Source of the DNA: Methanothermococcus sp.
GTDB lineage: Archaea; AGJL01; Methanococci; Methanococcales; Methanococcaceae
Direction of reading: 5' to 3'
DNA: 50,219 nt
Assembly: GCF_015523155.1 (NCBI RefSeq)
Contig: NZ_WAKW01000055.1
Location: forward strand, 1 to 50,219
Position numbers and translations under genes: made by a program. The notes beneath the pieces are model-generated. The model was not told where the DNA came from and made no database searches. It worked only from the letters and a program-made list of their open reading frames with translations. Position 1 is the stretch's first letter. Every line of letters starts with the position of its first letter. Positions 8,898 through 18,094 of this stretch are shown here, piece after piece.

Positions 8898-10454
8898 TCA
8901 CTTCTTCTCAATTAACCAGTTTCCCAATAATAAGGCATCACCAACAGACTTAAAGGATTTTAAGGCATTTTGTTCATTGCAAACAATGGGTTCGCCGTGT
9001 AAATTAAAACTTGTATTTAAAACTGCTGGAATATCCGTATTTTCATAAACATAATTTATTATATCGTAATAGGTTTTATTAAATCCCCTCTTTAATGTCT
9101 GAGCTCTGGCAGTATTATCCACATGAACAACACCATCTATCTTATCCTTATTTTCGGGTTTTATATCAAACAGTAAAGTCATAAATGGACTGTATGAAGG
9201 ATTAATCAAATAATCATCAATATGCTCATAAAGCATAGTTGGTGCAAAAGGCATAAATTCATCCCTTTTTAACATTCTATTAATCTTTTTTGCATTTTTC
9301 CTTTTAGGCAGTGCCAATATACTTCTATTTCCCAATGCCCTAGGTCCAAATTCCATTTTATCTCTACAAAGGCAGACAACTTTATTATTTACTAATAAAT
9401 TTCCAATAATTTCGGGGAGTTCCTTTTCTTCCAAATATGTTATTTTATAATTTTTGCAAATATTACTGTCATTATTACATAGGAGCTCTAAACTCTCATT
9501 TTTAATTTTATATCCTAAATAGGTATTTTTTAAGGTTATTTCTTTATTTTTGGTTTTTTTATTCTTTTTATCATTAAACAGCAATGCAGAACCAACAGAA
9601 AGCCCTTCATCCCCCATAAATGGTGGAACATATAAATTATAATTTTCCGCTATTTTTTTATTTAACCGCACATTCTGTGCCACTCCACCACTAAAAACTA
9701 TATTATTTATGCCTGTTTCTTCTGAAAAATCTTTTATCATTTTTAAAACAACATCTTCAAGGGTTTTTTGAGCATATTTCGAAATTAACACCTTATTTTT
9801 GAAATCCATATTTTTATCTTTTAAATCAAGAATCCTTTTTAATGCCTTTGTAGCTTCATATCCAACAACACCAAGATAATTCTCAAAGGATTTCCTTTTA
9901 CTATCGTAATCAATAACTTTTAAATCGATATCAGCATCTGCACAGTCATAACTGGATAAACTCATCACTTTTCCTTCATCTTCCATAGGTTTGAATCCCA
10001 AAGCCTCCGTAATAGAGGCATAGAAATCCCCAACAGAATCTATCAAATCACTTTGAGCAATCACTTCCAAACCTTTTTTATTTCCAATTGATACCGTTGA
10101 AGAAAGGGAATCCCCGCCCCCATCTATTGTAATTACCAAACACTCCTTAAAACCCGATAATTTATATAATGAAGCATGGCATAAGTGGTGGTTAAAATAA
10201 ACCATGGGGACATTTAATTCTTTTTGAAAACTTTTTAATGCTTTTAACCTATTTCCCTTTCTAAACATACCTCCTACGGTTATTAAATCTATTGCATCAT
10301 TTATTTCATTTAAAATATAATTTACAGAATATTTTGGAAATCCTCTTTGATTTTTCTTTCTTGTAAATCTTTCTTCGCTTATGGCATATTTTATACTACT
10401 ATCTCTTATCAAACAGGCACTTGCATTATGTCCGTCGTGGATTCCCAATATCAT
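8898..10454 (-). CDS. NodU/CmcH-family carbamoyltransferase
   Basis: O-carbamoyltransferase family protein of 518 residues. The N-terminal Kae1-like ATPase-fold domain opens with ILGIHDGHNASACLI, continues with EERFTRKKNQRGFP, NHHLCHASLY and IDGGGDSLSS. The C-terminal carbamoyltransferase domain has MEFGPRALGNRSILA, RDEFMPFAP and LNTSFNLHGEPIV. Members transfer a carbamoyl group from carbamoyl phosphate through carbamoyl-adenylate to hydroxyl groups of sugars or other small molecules. The acceptor here is unknown. The start is ATG at 10454 after GTGATTG. It is followed by the mop gene only in the sense of being adjacent on the minus strand; the 150-bp gap suggests a separate transcript. Confidence 0.85.
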   Translation of the reverse strand: MILGIHDGHNASACLIRDSSIKYAISEERFTRKKNQRGFPKYSVNYILNEINDAIDLITVGGMFRKGNRLKALKSFQKELNVPMVYFNHHLCHASLYKLSGFKECLVITIDGGGDSLSSTVSIGNKKGLEVIAQSDLIDSVGDFYASITEALGFKPMEDEGKVMSLSSYDCADADIDLKVIDYDSKRKSFENYLGVVGYEATKALKRILDLKDKNMDFKNKVLISKYAQKTLEDVVLKMIKDFSEETGINNIVFSGGVAQNVRLNKKIAENYNLYVPPFMGDEGLSVGSALLFNDKKNKKTKNKEITLKNTYLGYKIKNESLELLCNNDSNICKNYKITYLEEKELPEIIGNLLVNNKVVCLCRDKMEFGPRALGNRSILALPKRKNAKKINRMLKRDEFMPFAPTMLYEHIDDYLINPSYSPFMTLLFDIKPENKDKIDGVVHVDNTARAQTLKRGFNKTYYDIINYVYENTDIPAVLNTSFNLHGEPIVCNEQNALKSFKSVGDALLLGNWLIEKK

Positions 10455-10603
10455 ACAATCACATTGAAATAAATTTTAGATAAAGTTTTAAACTATTAAA
10501 AAAAAGAATTAAAGTTTATTGTTTATTGTTAAAAAATAAAAAATATTATAATAAAAAATTATTTTGTAGTTAAAAATAGATAAAATAAATACATAATTAA
10601 TAT

Positions 10604-10807
10604 TTATTTTCCAATTGCAACGGATGTTGATTTGATTAAAGCCACTACCTCATCCCCTACTTTAATGTCCAAATCATCCAGAGCATCCTTTGTAATTACG
10701 GAAACTACTATTTGGTCTCCTATTTTAATAAAAACTTCTGCCATTACCTGCCCCACTTTAATATCTTCCACAGTTCCTTTTAATTTATTTCTAACACTTA
10801 CTTTCAT
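10604..10807 (-). CDS. mop: Molybdenum-pterin/molybdate-binding protein (Mop, TOBE domain)
   Basis: Single TOBE/Mop domain of 67 residues beginning KVSVRNKLKGTVEDIKVGQVMAE-like, with the family pattern of a small beta-barrel that oligomerises to bind molybdate or tungstate (GDQIVVSVITKDALDDLDIK, VGDEVVALIKSTSV). It probably buffers oxyanion in the cytoplasm for molybdopterin enzymes such as the formylmethanofuran dehydrogenase encoded later in the window. The start is ATG at 10807 after GGTGAAAAT. The full Mop domain is present. Confidence 0.87.
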   Translation of the reverse strand: MKVSVRNKLKGTVEDIKVGQVMAEVFIKIGDQIVVSVITKDALDDLDIKVGDEVVALIKSTSVAIGK

Positions 10808-10982
10808 ATTTTCACCAGGTTATTTAATTATTTATTTCAGTTATAATGGTAATAGGTATTTAATTTATATATAGTTATCGATATGTGGAGAAGATATTGC
10901 GGAGCTCCGATAAAATATAACACATATTTTTAATTCTTTTTCATTCATATATATTCAAATGATGTTTTCAGATATATTCAGA

Positions 10983-10999
10983 CGAAAAATTTATATATA
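10983..10999 (+). promoter_or_regulatory. Archaeal BRE/TATA promoter of the IS607 recombinase gene
   Basis: CGAAAAATTTATATATA is a good archaeal promoter: a purine-rich BRE (CGAAAA) directly followed by a TATA box. It lies 35-50 bp before the ATG at 11034, which leaves room for a start site about 25 bp downstream and a short leader with GGTGAT as ribosome binding site (about 11022). Confidence 0.6.
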
Positions 11000-11033
11000 A
11001 AAAAATGCCATATTATATATTCGGTGATATAAT

Positions 11034-11636
11034 ATGAAAGCATCAGATGTATTGAATACATTGAATATATCTAGAATAACATTATACAGATTAGTTAAAA
11101 GGGGAGAAATTAAAGCAGAAAGATTACCAAATGGTAGATTAAATTATGATGAAGAAAGTGTTTATAATTACTTACTAAAAATGCATGGGAAACCACCACA
11201 TAGAAAAACAATAATCTATGCGAGAGTTTCAACTAACAAACAAAAAAAGGATTTGGATAATCAAGTAGAATTATTAAAACAGTTTTGCATATCTAACGGC
11301 TGGAAGATAGAAGGAATTTACAGTGATATAAATTCAGCGTTAGATTTTGATAATAGAAAACAGTTTTGGAAACTATTTGAAATGGTTCAAAATCATGAAG
11401 TAGAAAGAGTTGTAGTTTCTCATAAGGATAGATTAACAAGAATAGGTTGGAATTTTTTTGAGAGTTTATTTAAAAAATACGGTGTTGAAATCATAGTTGT
11501 TAATGACTACAACAATGATAAAACTGATGTAGATGAAATATTGGAGGAAATAATAACTTTACTACATTCATTCCCAATGAAGTTTTATTCTAAACGAAGA
11601 TTGATAAAATCAAATATTAAAGAGTGGATAAAATGA
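11034..11636 (+). CDS. tnpA: IS607-family serine recombinase (transposase TnpA)
   Basis: Resolvase-type transposase of 200 residues. The N-terminal MerR-like helix-turn-helix (SDVLNTLNISRITLYRLVK, then GEIKAERLPNGR) is placed before the catalytic domain, the arrangement that defines IS607 recombinases. The catalytic domain starts at IIYARVSTNKQKKDLDNQ, in which the Ser of ARVST is the nucleophile, followed by the conserved HKDRLTRIG. It would cut and rejoin the element ends by a covalent phosphoserine mechanism. No frameshift is seen; the gene looks intact. The stop TGA overlaps the tnpB ATG (ATGA at 11633-11636), so the two are translationally coupled. Confidence 0.92.
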   Translation: MKASDVLNTLNISRITLYRLVKRGEIKAERLPNGRLNYDEESVYNYLLKMHGKPPHRKTIIYARVSTNKQKKDLDNQVELLKQFCISNGWKIEGIYSDINSALDFDNRKQFWKLFEMVQNHEVERVVVSHKDRLTRIGWNFFESLFKKYGVEIIVVNDYNNDKTDVDEILEEIITLLHSFPMKFYSKRRLIKSNIKEWIK

Positions 11637-11718
11637 AAGTAATAACCGAATTTTCATTTATGATTCACGCCTTAAAAACCTTACAAAGTTCTCATTAATC
11701 TTAGCACATTTCAGAAAC

Positions 11719-13143
11719 ATGTTGTTCATCCTAATACATCAACTAAAAGAGAAGTTAGGGTATTACCTAACTATTGAAGCCCTGCTTTACTCTTTATTAG
11801 TTGATAAATTAAACATATCCAAAACAAAAGACCAAAATAAAGTAGAAAAGTTAAACCAACTATTAAAAATCATCAATTCAGATACTAAATTATCCAAATT
11901 GTTAAAGGATATGAAAGAATTAAAGAAAGACATCAGCAACACTTATGCTATTCAATCAGTTATAAGAATCACATGTAAGAACTTCAAAGCATATAGAAAA
12001 GCTTATGAAGAATACTTAAAAGAACCTTCTAAATTCAATGGAGTACCGAAACCCCCCAAACCAAAGAAGTTAAAAAACATAGATAGATTTACAGTAGAAT
12101 TAAATAAACTTTCATTTAAAATCCTTAATGGAATTTTACACATCAAACTCCACAATGGGAAAAAGGTTAAAGTTAAAATGCCCAAATATTTGATTAATCC
12201 ATCGAGTGTTAGGATTACTTACTATTTGGGATTTGCATTTATTGATATTGTATTCGATAAATACATAGAAGAATTGAATCCATTATTTAATCATAAAGCA
12301 GGGATTGATTTAGGGGTAGAGAATTTCATTACATTGGTTTCTAATGGTAGAAACATTCCATCCTTAGTTATTAAGTCAGCTCATCTAAAATCCTATAACC
12401 AATGGTTTAATAAGTTATTAGCTAGTTTAAGAAGTGAGTTGGATTTATTAAGAAATGAATATAAAGAAAATAAGAATGATGAGTTATTATTGAAAATAAT
12501 AGAATTGGAAAGAAGAATCAAAAACTTGTATTTAGATAGAAAGAAATGGATGGAAAATTTAGTTCATCAAATAGCTAAGGCGTTAGCATTGTATTTACAT
12601 AGAACAGGACATGATTGTGTTTATGTTGGTAATAATCTATTGGAAGCAAAACAATGTTCTAATATGAGCAAAAAGAATAATCAAAATTTCATCCAAATAC
12701 CATTTAGGTTATTCCTTGATAAATTAGTTTATAAACTCCAATGGTTTGGGATTAAATTGTATGAAGTTGATGAATCATGGACTTCTAAATCAAGTTGTAT
12801 TTCTGATGATGTTTTAAAGATACAAAGAAAATTTAGAAAAATCTTAAAATTAGATGACGATAAAGAAAAAGGTAAGCAAATAGGAATATTAAAAAACTCC
12901 ATGTCGGGAGTTAGATTCACAAGAAGTTTATTCAAAGATACTAAAATAAATAAAGTGCTCCATGCTGATGTAAATGGAGCATTTAATATTTTAAAAGTTG
13001 GTTTAAAAGCAAAGGAATTGTTTAATAATTTGGATTCAAAAGTAATAATGAAATTATGCAATCCAATTAAAAATAATATCTTTAAGTTCTGTGAATTCGT
13101 CTTAAATAAAGCAACTTCCGAGCCATTCTATATAGAATGGTAG
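11719..13143 (+). CDS. tnpB: TnpB RNA-guided nuclease of the IS607 element, 5' end frameshifted
   Basis: TnpB/OrfB-type RuvC nuclease. RuvC-I is AGIDLGVENFITLV and RuvC-III is HADVNGAFNIL, each with its catalytic Asp. The usual RuvC-II Glu site reads VYVGNNLLEAKQ; a Glu lies about 46 residues later in VDESWTSKSS, the layout known for TnpB and Fanzor proteins with a rearranged catalytic site. The Cys4 zinc ribbon is absent. The ancestral start is probably ATG 11633, which reads MKVITEFSFMIHALKT before a stop at 11696; the frame then shifts to FSLILAHFRNM, leading into the long frame. The first usable start in that frame is ATG 11719 (474 residues), losing about 28 N-terminal residues, so activity is doubtful. 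Confidence 0.85.
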   Translation: MLFILIHQLKEKLGYYLTIEALLYSLLVDKLNISKTKDQNKVEKLNQLLKIINSDTKLSKLLKDMKELKKDISNTYAIQSVIRITCKNFKAYRKAYEEYLKEPSKFNGVPKPPKPKKLKNIDRFTVELNKLSFKILNGILHIKLHNGKKVKVKMPKYLINPSSVRITYYLGFAFIDIVFDKYIEELNPLFNHKAGIDLGVENFITLVSNGRNIPSLVIKSAHLKSYNQWFNKLLASLRSELDLLRNEYKENKNDELLLKIIELERRIKNLYLDRKKWMENLVHQIAKALALYLHRTGHDCVYVGNNLLEAKQCSNMSKKNNQNFIQIPFRLFLDKLVYKLQWFGIKLYEVDESWTSKSSCISDDVLKIQRKFRKILKLDDDKEKGKQIGILKNSMSGVRFTRSLFKDTKINKVLHADVNGAFNILKVGLKAKELFNNLDSKVIMKLCNPIKNNIFKFCEFVLNKATSEPFYIEW

Positions 13144-13174
13144 GGAGGAGGGACATGCCTACTACATTAGTAGG
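13123..13174 (+). ncRNA. Possible TnpB guide-RNA (omega/reRNA) scaffold at the right end of the IS
   Basis: Two strong hairpins lie at the tnpB 3' end: CCATTCTATATAGAATGG (13123-13140, a perfect 18-bp palindrome spanning the last codons) and CCTACTA-CAT-TAGTAGG (13158-13174), separated by a GGGAGGAGGG stretch. TnpB guide RNAs are normally made from this overlap of the tnpB 3' end and the right end of the element, with the guide just beyond. Function is inferred from position and structure only. Confidence 0.4.
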
Positions 13175-13313
13175 AGCGGGTGCAGATGATAAAGATATTC
13201 AGATTGTATTAAATGTATTCGTATGAATGTATTTGGTATAATTTGGATGTCTTTTGATGCACCTTATATGTTAAATAAATATATAAATAAAAATAATTAG
13301 AATTTAAAAATAA

Positions 13314-13529
13314 TTAGGATTTCATTGAAACAGCATAAGCTTTGTTAGCCCAATAATCCAATATATCATTTACCTTTTTCCGTCCATTATTCCTTTTTTT
13401 CCTTGCAATTTTTCTTAACATGTTTATTGTACATTTCATCTCATGTTCTGACATTAGAGGAGCATTTATTAATATATTTATTGCCATTTTATCTATTTCG
13501 TCCATATCCTCTATGTTGAATTTTTTCAT
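13314..13529 (-). CDS. Small basic protein of unknown function
   Basis: 71 residues, rich in Lys and Met, predicted mostly helical: an acidic start (FNIEDMDEIDKMA), a middle helix (MLRKIARKKRNNGRKK) and a closing segment with Trp (DILDYWANKAYAVS). No family recognised. ATG at 13529 has AGGTTGGTG about 6 bases upstream, which supports translation. It sits between the IS607 element and the dehydrogenase gene and is divergent from the latter. It has no Cys motif or membrane segment. Confidence 0.55.
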   Translation of the reverse strand: MKKFNIEDMDEIDKMAINILINAPLMSEHEMKCTINMLRKIARKKRNNGRKKVNDILDYWANKAYAVSMKS

Positions 13530-13765
13530 AACACCAACCTCAAATAAATTATCCCATTAATTAAAATAAATTTTATATTTGTTAAATTAAATCTTAATAA
13601 TATATAATCCTTATTTATAATTTTTCATTTTAAATTTAGTAATAATACCATATATTTTATAACATTTGGTAATAATAAATTTGTTATTAATATTACAAAT
13701 CTTAACATATATATAGATTATGGTTTAATATTTAATCAAATTTTTTAATTATAAAGGGTGAGATT

Positions 13766-14707
13766 GTGAAGGTGTCTGTAATTGGGGCTTCTGGAAGAAT
13801 TGGGTCAGCAGTGTCCTTTTTGCTTGCAAAAGAACCTTATATAAAGCATATAAATTTAATATCGAGAGAAAAATCCTTGAGCAAATTAACGGGAATAAAA
13901 ATGGATATATATGACGCTCTTGCAGCTGAGGGAAGGGATGCCGAAATTGAAGTCCATAGTGAGAAAGACCTTTCAGTGGTGGATGGAAGTGAAATTACCA
14001 TTATTCCAGCAGGCGTTCCAAGAAATGATAAAATGTCAAGACTTGATTTGGCAAAAGAAAATGCAAAAATCGTTAAAAAATATGTGAGGGGCATTTCAAA
14101 AACCTGCGACACAAAATTGTTCATAGTAACAAATCCCGTTGATGTAATGACACAAAAGGCATTGGTTGAAAGCGGATATGAAAAAAATCAGGTTTTTGGA
14201 TTGGGAACCCATTTAGATTCCATGAGATTTAAGGTGGCAATTGCAAAATATTTCGGAGTGCATATCGATGATGTTAGAACAAGAATAATTGGAGAGCATG
14301 GAGATACAATGGTTCCATTGTTAAGCGCCACAGCAATTGGAGGTATTCCCATAACTCGACTGCCGGGTTTTGAAAACTTTCCATACCAAAAAACAGTTGA
14401 TTTTGTAAAAAATGGGGGGAAAAGAATAATAGAATTAAAAGGAGGTTCTGAGTATGGTCCAGCCTCTGCCATAGTGAATGTTGTTAAATGCATAACCAAC
14501 AATGATAAACGGCTATTGACCCTTTCCGCCTATTTGGATGGAGAAATAGATGGAATAAAAGACGTATGTATTGGAGTTCCCGTTAAAGTTGGAAAAAATG
14601 GAATAGACGAAGTAGTTCCTATAAAAATAAGCGATGATGAATTTAACGCATTTAAACGCTCTGTTGAAGTTGTAAAAAATTGCTGGAATGAAGTTAAAGA
14701 CATTTAA
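13766..14707 (+). CDS. mdh: Malate/lactate dehydrogenase family enzyme (methanogen MDH, MJ0490 type)
   Basis: NAD(P)-dependent 2-hydroxyacid dehydrogenase of 313 residues. Rossmann motif VIGASGRIGSA near the start, IPAGVPRNDKMSRLDL (mobile loop with substrate Arg), VTNPVDVMT, GTHLDSMRF (catalytic Asp and Arg) and IGEHGDTMVP (catalytic His). It closely follows the M. jannaschii-type L-malate dehydrogenase, which reduces oxaloacetate with NADPH or NADH in the incomplete reductive TCA pathway; fumarase alpha is encoded elsewhere in the window. The start is GTG at 13766 with GGGTGAGAT just upstream. The 236-bp upstream region is almost pure AT. Confidence 0.88.
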   Translation: MKVSVIGASGRIGSAVSFLLAKEPYIKHINLISREKSLSKLTGIKMDIYDALAAEGRDAEIEVHSEKDLSVVDGSEITIIPAGVPRNDKMSRLDLAKENAKIVKKYVRGISKTCDTKLFIVTNPVDVMTQKALVESGYEKNQVFGLGTHLDSMRFKVAIAKYFGVHIDDVRTRIIGEHGDTMVPLLSATAIGGIPITRLPGFENFPYQKTVDFVKNGGKRIIELKGGSEYGPASAIVNVVKCITNNDKRLLTLSAYLDGEIDGIKDVCIGVPVKVGKNGIDEVVPIKISDDEFNAFKRSVEVVKNCWNEVKDI

Positions 14708-14876
14708 TTTCTATTTTTTAGTTTTAACAATTTATTGATTATATTGATTATAATTGATTAATATCATTTTTTTATTTTTCACATAATTTATTAAAATTTT
14801 TAATTAAAGACATTTTTAATATTCAACAATTTACTTTTTTTAGTAATAACATATTTATATATTAACTATTATTTAG

Positions 14877-14894
14877 TATTATTAGGTAATAATA
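14877..14894. promoter_or_regulatory. 7-bp inverted repeat in front of the nicO pseudogene, possible operator
   Basis: TATTATT-AGGT-AATAATA is a perfect 7-bp dyad with a 4-base spacer, 44 bp before the ATG at 14938. TA-rich dyads of this kind are bound by nickel-responsive NikR in some lineages, and the downstream gene is of the nickel/cobalt transporter class. The link is inference; AT-rich intergenic DNA gives such dyads by chance more easily than mixed sequence. Confidence 0.3.
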
Positions 14895-14937
14895 TATTTA
14901 ATCTATTTAAATAGCTGATATTACAATGGTGATATTT

Positions 14938-15565
14938 ATGGAGCTCCTATGGACACTAACTGCATTCACACTTGGTTTTATGCATGCCCTTGAACCGGGA
15001 CATGGAAAATCAGTTATGGCAGCCTATGTTATGGGAACTGGGGCAAGTTTAAAAGATGCGCTGCTTCTTGGTATTACTGTGGTTATTTCCCACACTTCAA
15101 TTGTTTTTTTATTTGGTATTCTTTCGATATACTTAATTGGAACCATGAGCTCAGAGATGACCCACGATATTATGAGTTTAATAGGTGGAGGGATATTAAT
15201 TACAGTAGGCGTAGGATATTAAAAAACTATTTCCATCCTCATAGTCATAACATAGATACGAAAAAAGGGATTTTAGCAATAGGTCTTTCTGCGGGACTTG
15301 TTCCATGCCCTGCGGCTCTTGCTGTGCTGTTGTTCAGCATACAAGTGGTAATCTATACAATGGGCTCATCTATGTGTTTATATTTAGTTTGGGGCTTGCA
15401 CTTAGCATATCATTACTTTTGGCACTATTTGTAAGGGGAAAACGGTTTATAGAAAAGTATGTTCAAAGTAAAAACATAAACAAACTTCCATTAATAAGTG
15501 GTGTTGTAATCCTATTAATTGGCATATATACAATAAGTCATCCATTATTGGAGTATTTTATTTAA
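14938..15565 (+). pseudogene. NicO/RcnA-family nickel-cobalt transporter broken by two frameshifts
   Basis: Three overlapping frames together make one transporter of about 210 residues. Segment 1 (ATG 14938, GGTGAT upstream, to TAA 15220) has ELLWTLTAFTLGFMHALEPG and HGKSVMAAYVMGTG, the metal-binding helix of NicO proteins. Segment 2 (about 15216-15345) continues HPHSHNIDTKKGILAIGLSA and GLVPCPAALAVLLFS, including the His-rich loop. Segment 3 (about 15330-15565) gives SGNLYNGLIYVFIFSLGLAL and the last membrane helices. Each switch equals loss of one base (or gain of two). All membrane segments are still recognisable, so the decay is recent, or there are sequencing errors. Expected function before decay: Ni2+/Co2+ transport across the membrane for hydrogenase and other Ni enzymes. 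Confidence 0.85.
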
Positions 15566-15633
15566 AATAGAAAATTAAAATAAATTAGTTAAAAAAACAA
15601 AATTATAATGATAAAAAAATAAATAAAAAGTTC

Positions 15634-16836
15634 TTATTTTCTATTTTTGTTTTTTACAGCTTCATAAAGTGCTGCCTGCAATCCATGGAATTTAACCATT
15701 CCAACAATTTCCCTTTGGTCTAAATCTTTATCTTCAAATGATACGAGCTCCTGACTGTATAATGCACAAGGGCTTTCTCTTCCCACTATTCTCATTGAAC
15801 CAGCGTATAATTTTAATCTAACTTTTCCGCATACTCTTTCCTGTGTTTTGTCGATGAATGCATCTAAATCTTCTCTCAATGGTTCATGCCAAAGTCCCTT
15901 GTAGATTAAATCTGCGTAAATGGAATCTACCATTTCCTTAAACTTCAATTCCTCTCTTGTGAGAACCAATTGCTCCAATGCCTTGTGTGCAGTTATAAGC
16001 ATAACAGCACCGGGGCATTCATAGTTTTCTCTTGATTTTAAGCCCAATATCCTGTCTTCGATTATATCTATTCTTCCAACGCCGTTTCTTCCTGCTATTT
16101 TATTTGCTTCTCTTATTATATCAACTGGATTTAATTCCTTTCCATTTATTTTAACAGGAACCCCATTTTCAAACTCTATTTCAACATATTCTTCTTTTTT
16201 ACATTCCTTTGGGTTTTTTGTCCATGCGAATGCGTCTTCTGGTGTTTCAAACATTGGGTCTTCTAAAACGCCCCCTTCAATACTTCTTCCCCAAAGGTTT
16301 TCATCAATACTGTATTTTTTACTTTCAGTAGGTATTGGAATACCGTGCTGTTTAGCATATTCGATTTCTTCATTTCTTGTTAAGTTTAAATCCCTAATTG
16401 GAGCAATTACTTCCATATCTGGCGCTTTTGCCCTAATTATTGTTTCAAATCTAAATTGGTCATTTCCTTTTCCAGTGCATCCGTGTGCTACTGCATCAGC
16501 GTTTAACTCCTTAGCCAATTCAACCAATTTTAAAGCTATAAGGGGTCTTGCCAATGATGTGGATAACGGATAGCCTTCATACATTGCGTTTGCTTTTATT
16601 GCCCTGAATATATAGTTCTTTGCAAATTCTTCCTTAGCATCTATTGTATAGTGTGCATAAACGCCGTATTTTTTTGCCTTTTCTTCTGGTTCTTTTAATT
16701 CTTCCTCTGGCTGTCCAACATCAACGCATGCTGAAACTACCTTATAATTGTATTTATCTTCCAACAATTTTAAACAGCAACTTGTATCAAGTCCTCCTGA
16801 ATATGCCAAAACTGCTATTTTTTCCTTTTCTGCCAT
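15634..16836 (-). CDS. argG: Argininosuccinate synthase
   Basis: Joins citrulline and aspartate with ATP in arginine biosynthesis. 400 residues, the usual length. The N-terminal PP-loop is [18 protein letters not shown], followed by [62 protein letters not shown] and [17 protein letters not shown], all family signatures. The start is ATG at 16836 with GGTGAT upstream. Monocistronic by spacing; another arginine gene, argD, lies 22 kb away. No defects. Confidence 0.96.
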   Translation of the reverse strand: MAEKEKIAVLAYSGGLDTSCCLKLLEDKYNYKVVSACVDVGQPEEELKEPEEKAKKYGVYAHYTIDAKEEFAKNYIFRAIKANAMYEGYPLSTSLARPLIALKLVELAKELNADAVAHGCTGKGNDQFRFETIIRAKAPDMEVIAPIRDLNLTRNEEIEYAKQHGIPIPTESKKYSIDENLWGRSIEGGVLEDPMFETPEDAFAWTKNPKECKKEEYVEIEFENGVPVKINGKELNPVDIIREANKIAGRNGVGRIDIIEDRILGLKSRENYECPGAVMLITAHKALEQLVLTREELKFKEMVDSIYADLIYKGLWHEPLREDLDAFIDKTQERVCGKVRLKLYAGSMRIVGRESPCALYSQELVSFEDKDLDQREIVGMVKFHGLQAALYEAVKNKNRK

Positions 16837-16982
16837 TATATCACCCGTTAAATTAATAAAAAATTATCCTATTTTAACAAGATTATTTATAAGTATTTAA
16901 AATGGATATATTAATTATATTTATGTATTATTTTTATTATATTATTATTGTTATTTGTTAATATATCATCTCATTTTTATTT

Positions 16983-17963
16983 TTATTTATTGCTGAGCAA
17001 GTCAGCCACGGCAAAACTTGGGGTGGCAAGGGATACATCTCCATCATATTCTTCTTTAATTGAGATAATATTGTAATCCTTTAACGCATCCTTTAAAATC
17101 TCCTCTCCAAGTCCTGTAATTACAATATCATTTAATACATATTTTTCAGAAACTTTATCAACATTGTATTTTATCAGATTTAAAAGTTTGTTGTAGAACT
17201 GGTTTGCTATATCGATTACCTCTTTCTCATTTATTTGCTCCAAATCACCGCATAAGACCCTTGATACTCTTATCATGCTACTTTTTTTATCGGGGGATGC
17301 ACCATCAGGGGTATCGCATGTGTATTGTTCCGATGCAATTTTATCCAAAATAATACTTATGTCCCCGGTGATTGCAAAGTATTCAGATGATATATTTGTT
17401 TCTTTTCCATTATATAATACAGTATTTCCTAAAAATGACAGTGGAGTTCTAAGGGTTCCCACATAAACCAGTTCATTATTCATCAATCTATCCAAATCTG
17501 TTTTATTTGCCATTATGCTTCCATTTTTTATGGGTATTATATCCGTTGTTGTAGAGCCCATATCAACAAGTATGCAATTGTTGTTTATGTTGTTGCACAC
17601 AAAATTTGCCGTAGCTGTCCAGTTTGATGCAGAAACCTTTAAATATTCCCTCCTTGCCTCATCGGTTGTTAAAAAATTCCCATCAACATCAAAAACATAA
17701 ATTTCCTTATTTGGAAAGGCATTTTCAACGGAATTTAATATATCATTCACACCTTCCTTTTTAGTTTCATAAGCATCTGCGAGCTCAGCCGTCATCACTA
17801 CTGCTATTTTTTTTATATTTTCATTGTTGTAATTTTGTAGGAGCTCCGTTAGTTTTTCACTATTTTTCCACATTGGAAAGTATATGTGATGAATTTTATA
17901 ATCGCCATCTTTTAGTTCAGTTATTTTTGTGTTTGCACCGCCAATATCTATTCCAAGTATCAC
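16983..17963 (-). CDS. mfnF: Methanofuran biosynthesis enzyme MfnF (APMF-Glu synthase)
   Basis: 326-residue actin-like ATPase-fold protein of the hydantoinase/oxoprolinase group, the M. jannaschii MJ0815 type. MfnF couples the aminomethylfuran diphosphate unit with gamma-glutamyltyramine to form the APMF-Glu core of methanofuran. Motifs: ILGIDIGGANTKITEL at the N-terminus, VVMTAELADAY, FDVDGNFLTT, SNWTATANFV and LVDMGSTTTDIIPI (phosphate-binding). The start is GTG at 17963 after GGTGAAAAT. Methanofuran is the C1 acceptor for the formylmethanofuran dehydrogenase encoded at 27373-31750. Two GAGCTC palindromes lie in the 5' third of the gene. Confidence 0.85.
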   Translation of the reverse strand: MILGIDIGGANTKITELKDGDYKIHHIYFPMWKNSEKLTELLQNYNNENIKKIAVVMTAELADAYETKKEGVNDILNSVENAFPNKEIYVFDVDGNFLTTDEARREYLKVSASNWTATANFVCNNINNNCILVDMGSTTTDIIPIKNGSIMANKTDLDRLMNNELVYVGTLRTPLSFLGNTVLYNGKETNISSEYFAITGDISIILDKIASEQYTCDTPDGASPDKKSSMIRVSRVLCGDLEQINEKEVIDIANQFYNKLLNLIKYNVDKVSEKYVLNDIVITGLGEEILKDALKDYNIISIKEEYDGDVSLATPSFAVADLLSNK

Positions 17964-18094
17964 ATTTTCACCAATAAGATGATTATATATAAAATAATAA
18001 TATTATTTATTTAATTTAATTTAAATTACCAAATATCATTTCATAAACTTATATTTAATATATGCTATATTTAAAGGAAATATATGGTGAGCTC

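Larger units (their letters stand above)
10960..13200 (+). mobile_element. IS607-family insertion sequence (serine recombinase tnpA plus tnpB); ends approximate
   Basis: Two genes in the classic IS607 order: a MerR-HTH serine recombinase at 11034-11636 and a TnpB with start overlapping it (ATGA at 11633). IS607 elements lack terminal inverted repeats and make little or no target duplication, so the ends cannot be fixed by eye. The left end lies between the mop promoter region and 11030; the right end probably follows the hairpins at 13123-13174. A loose similarity between the outer flanks (CAGATATATTCAGA near 10970 and AAGATATTCAGA near 13197) may mark the junction region. The tract contains no GAGCTC palindrome, unlike the surrounding chromosome. 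Confidence 0.75.

Noticed and set aside
10604-10874. Plus-strand open frame over the mop gene
   Set aside because: Shadow frame opposite a clear Mop/TOBE domain; no ribosome binding site and low-complexity composition.
13837-14502. Minus-strand open frames over the dehydrogenase gene
   Set aside because: They mirror a full-length, motif-complete dehydrogenase and have no recognisable domain.
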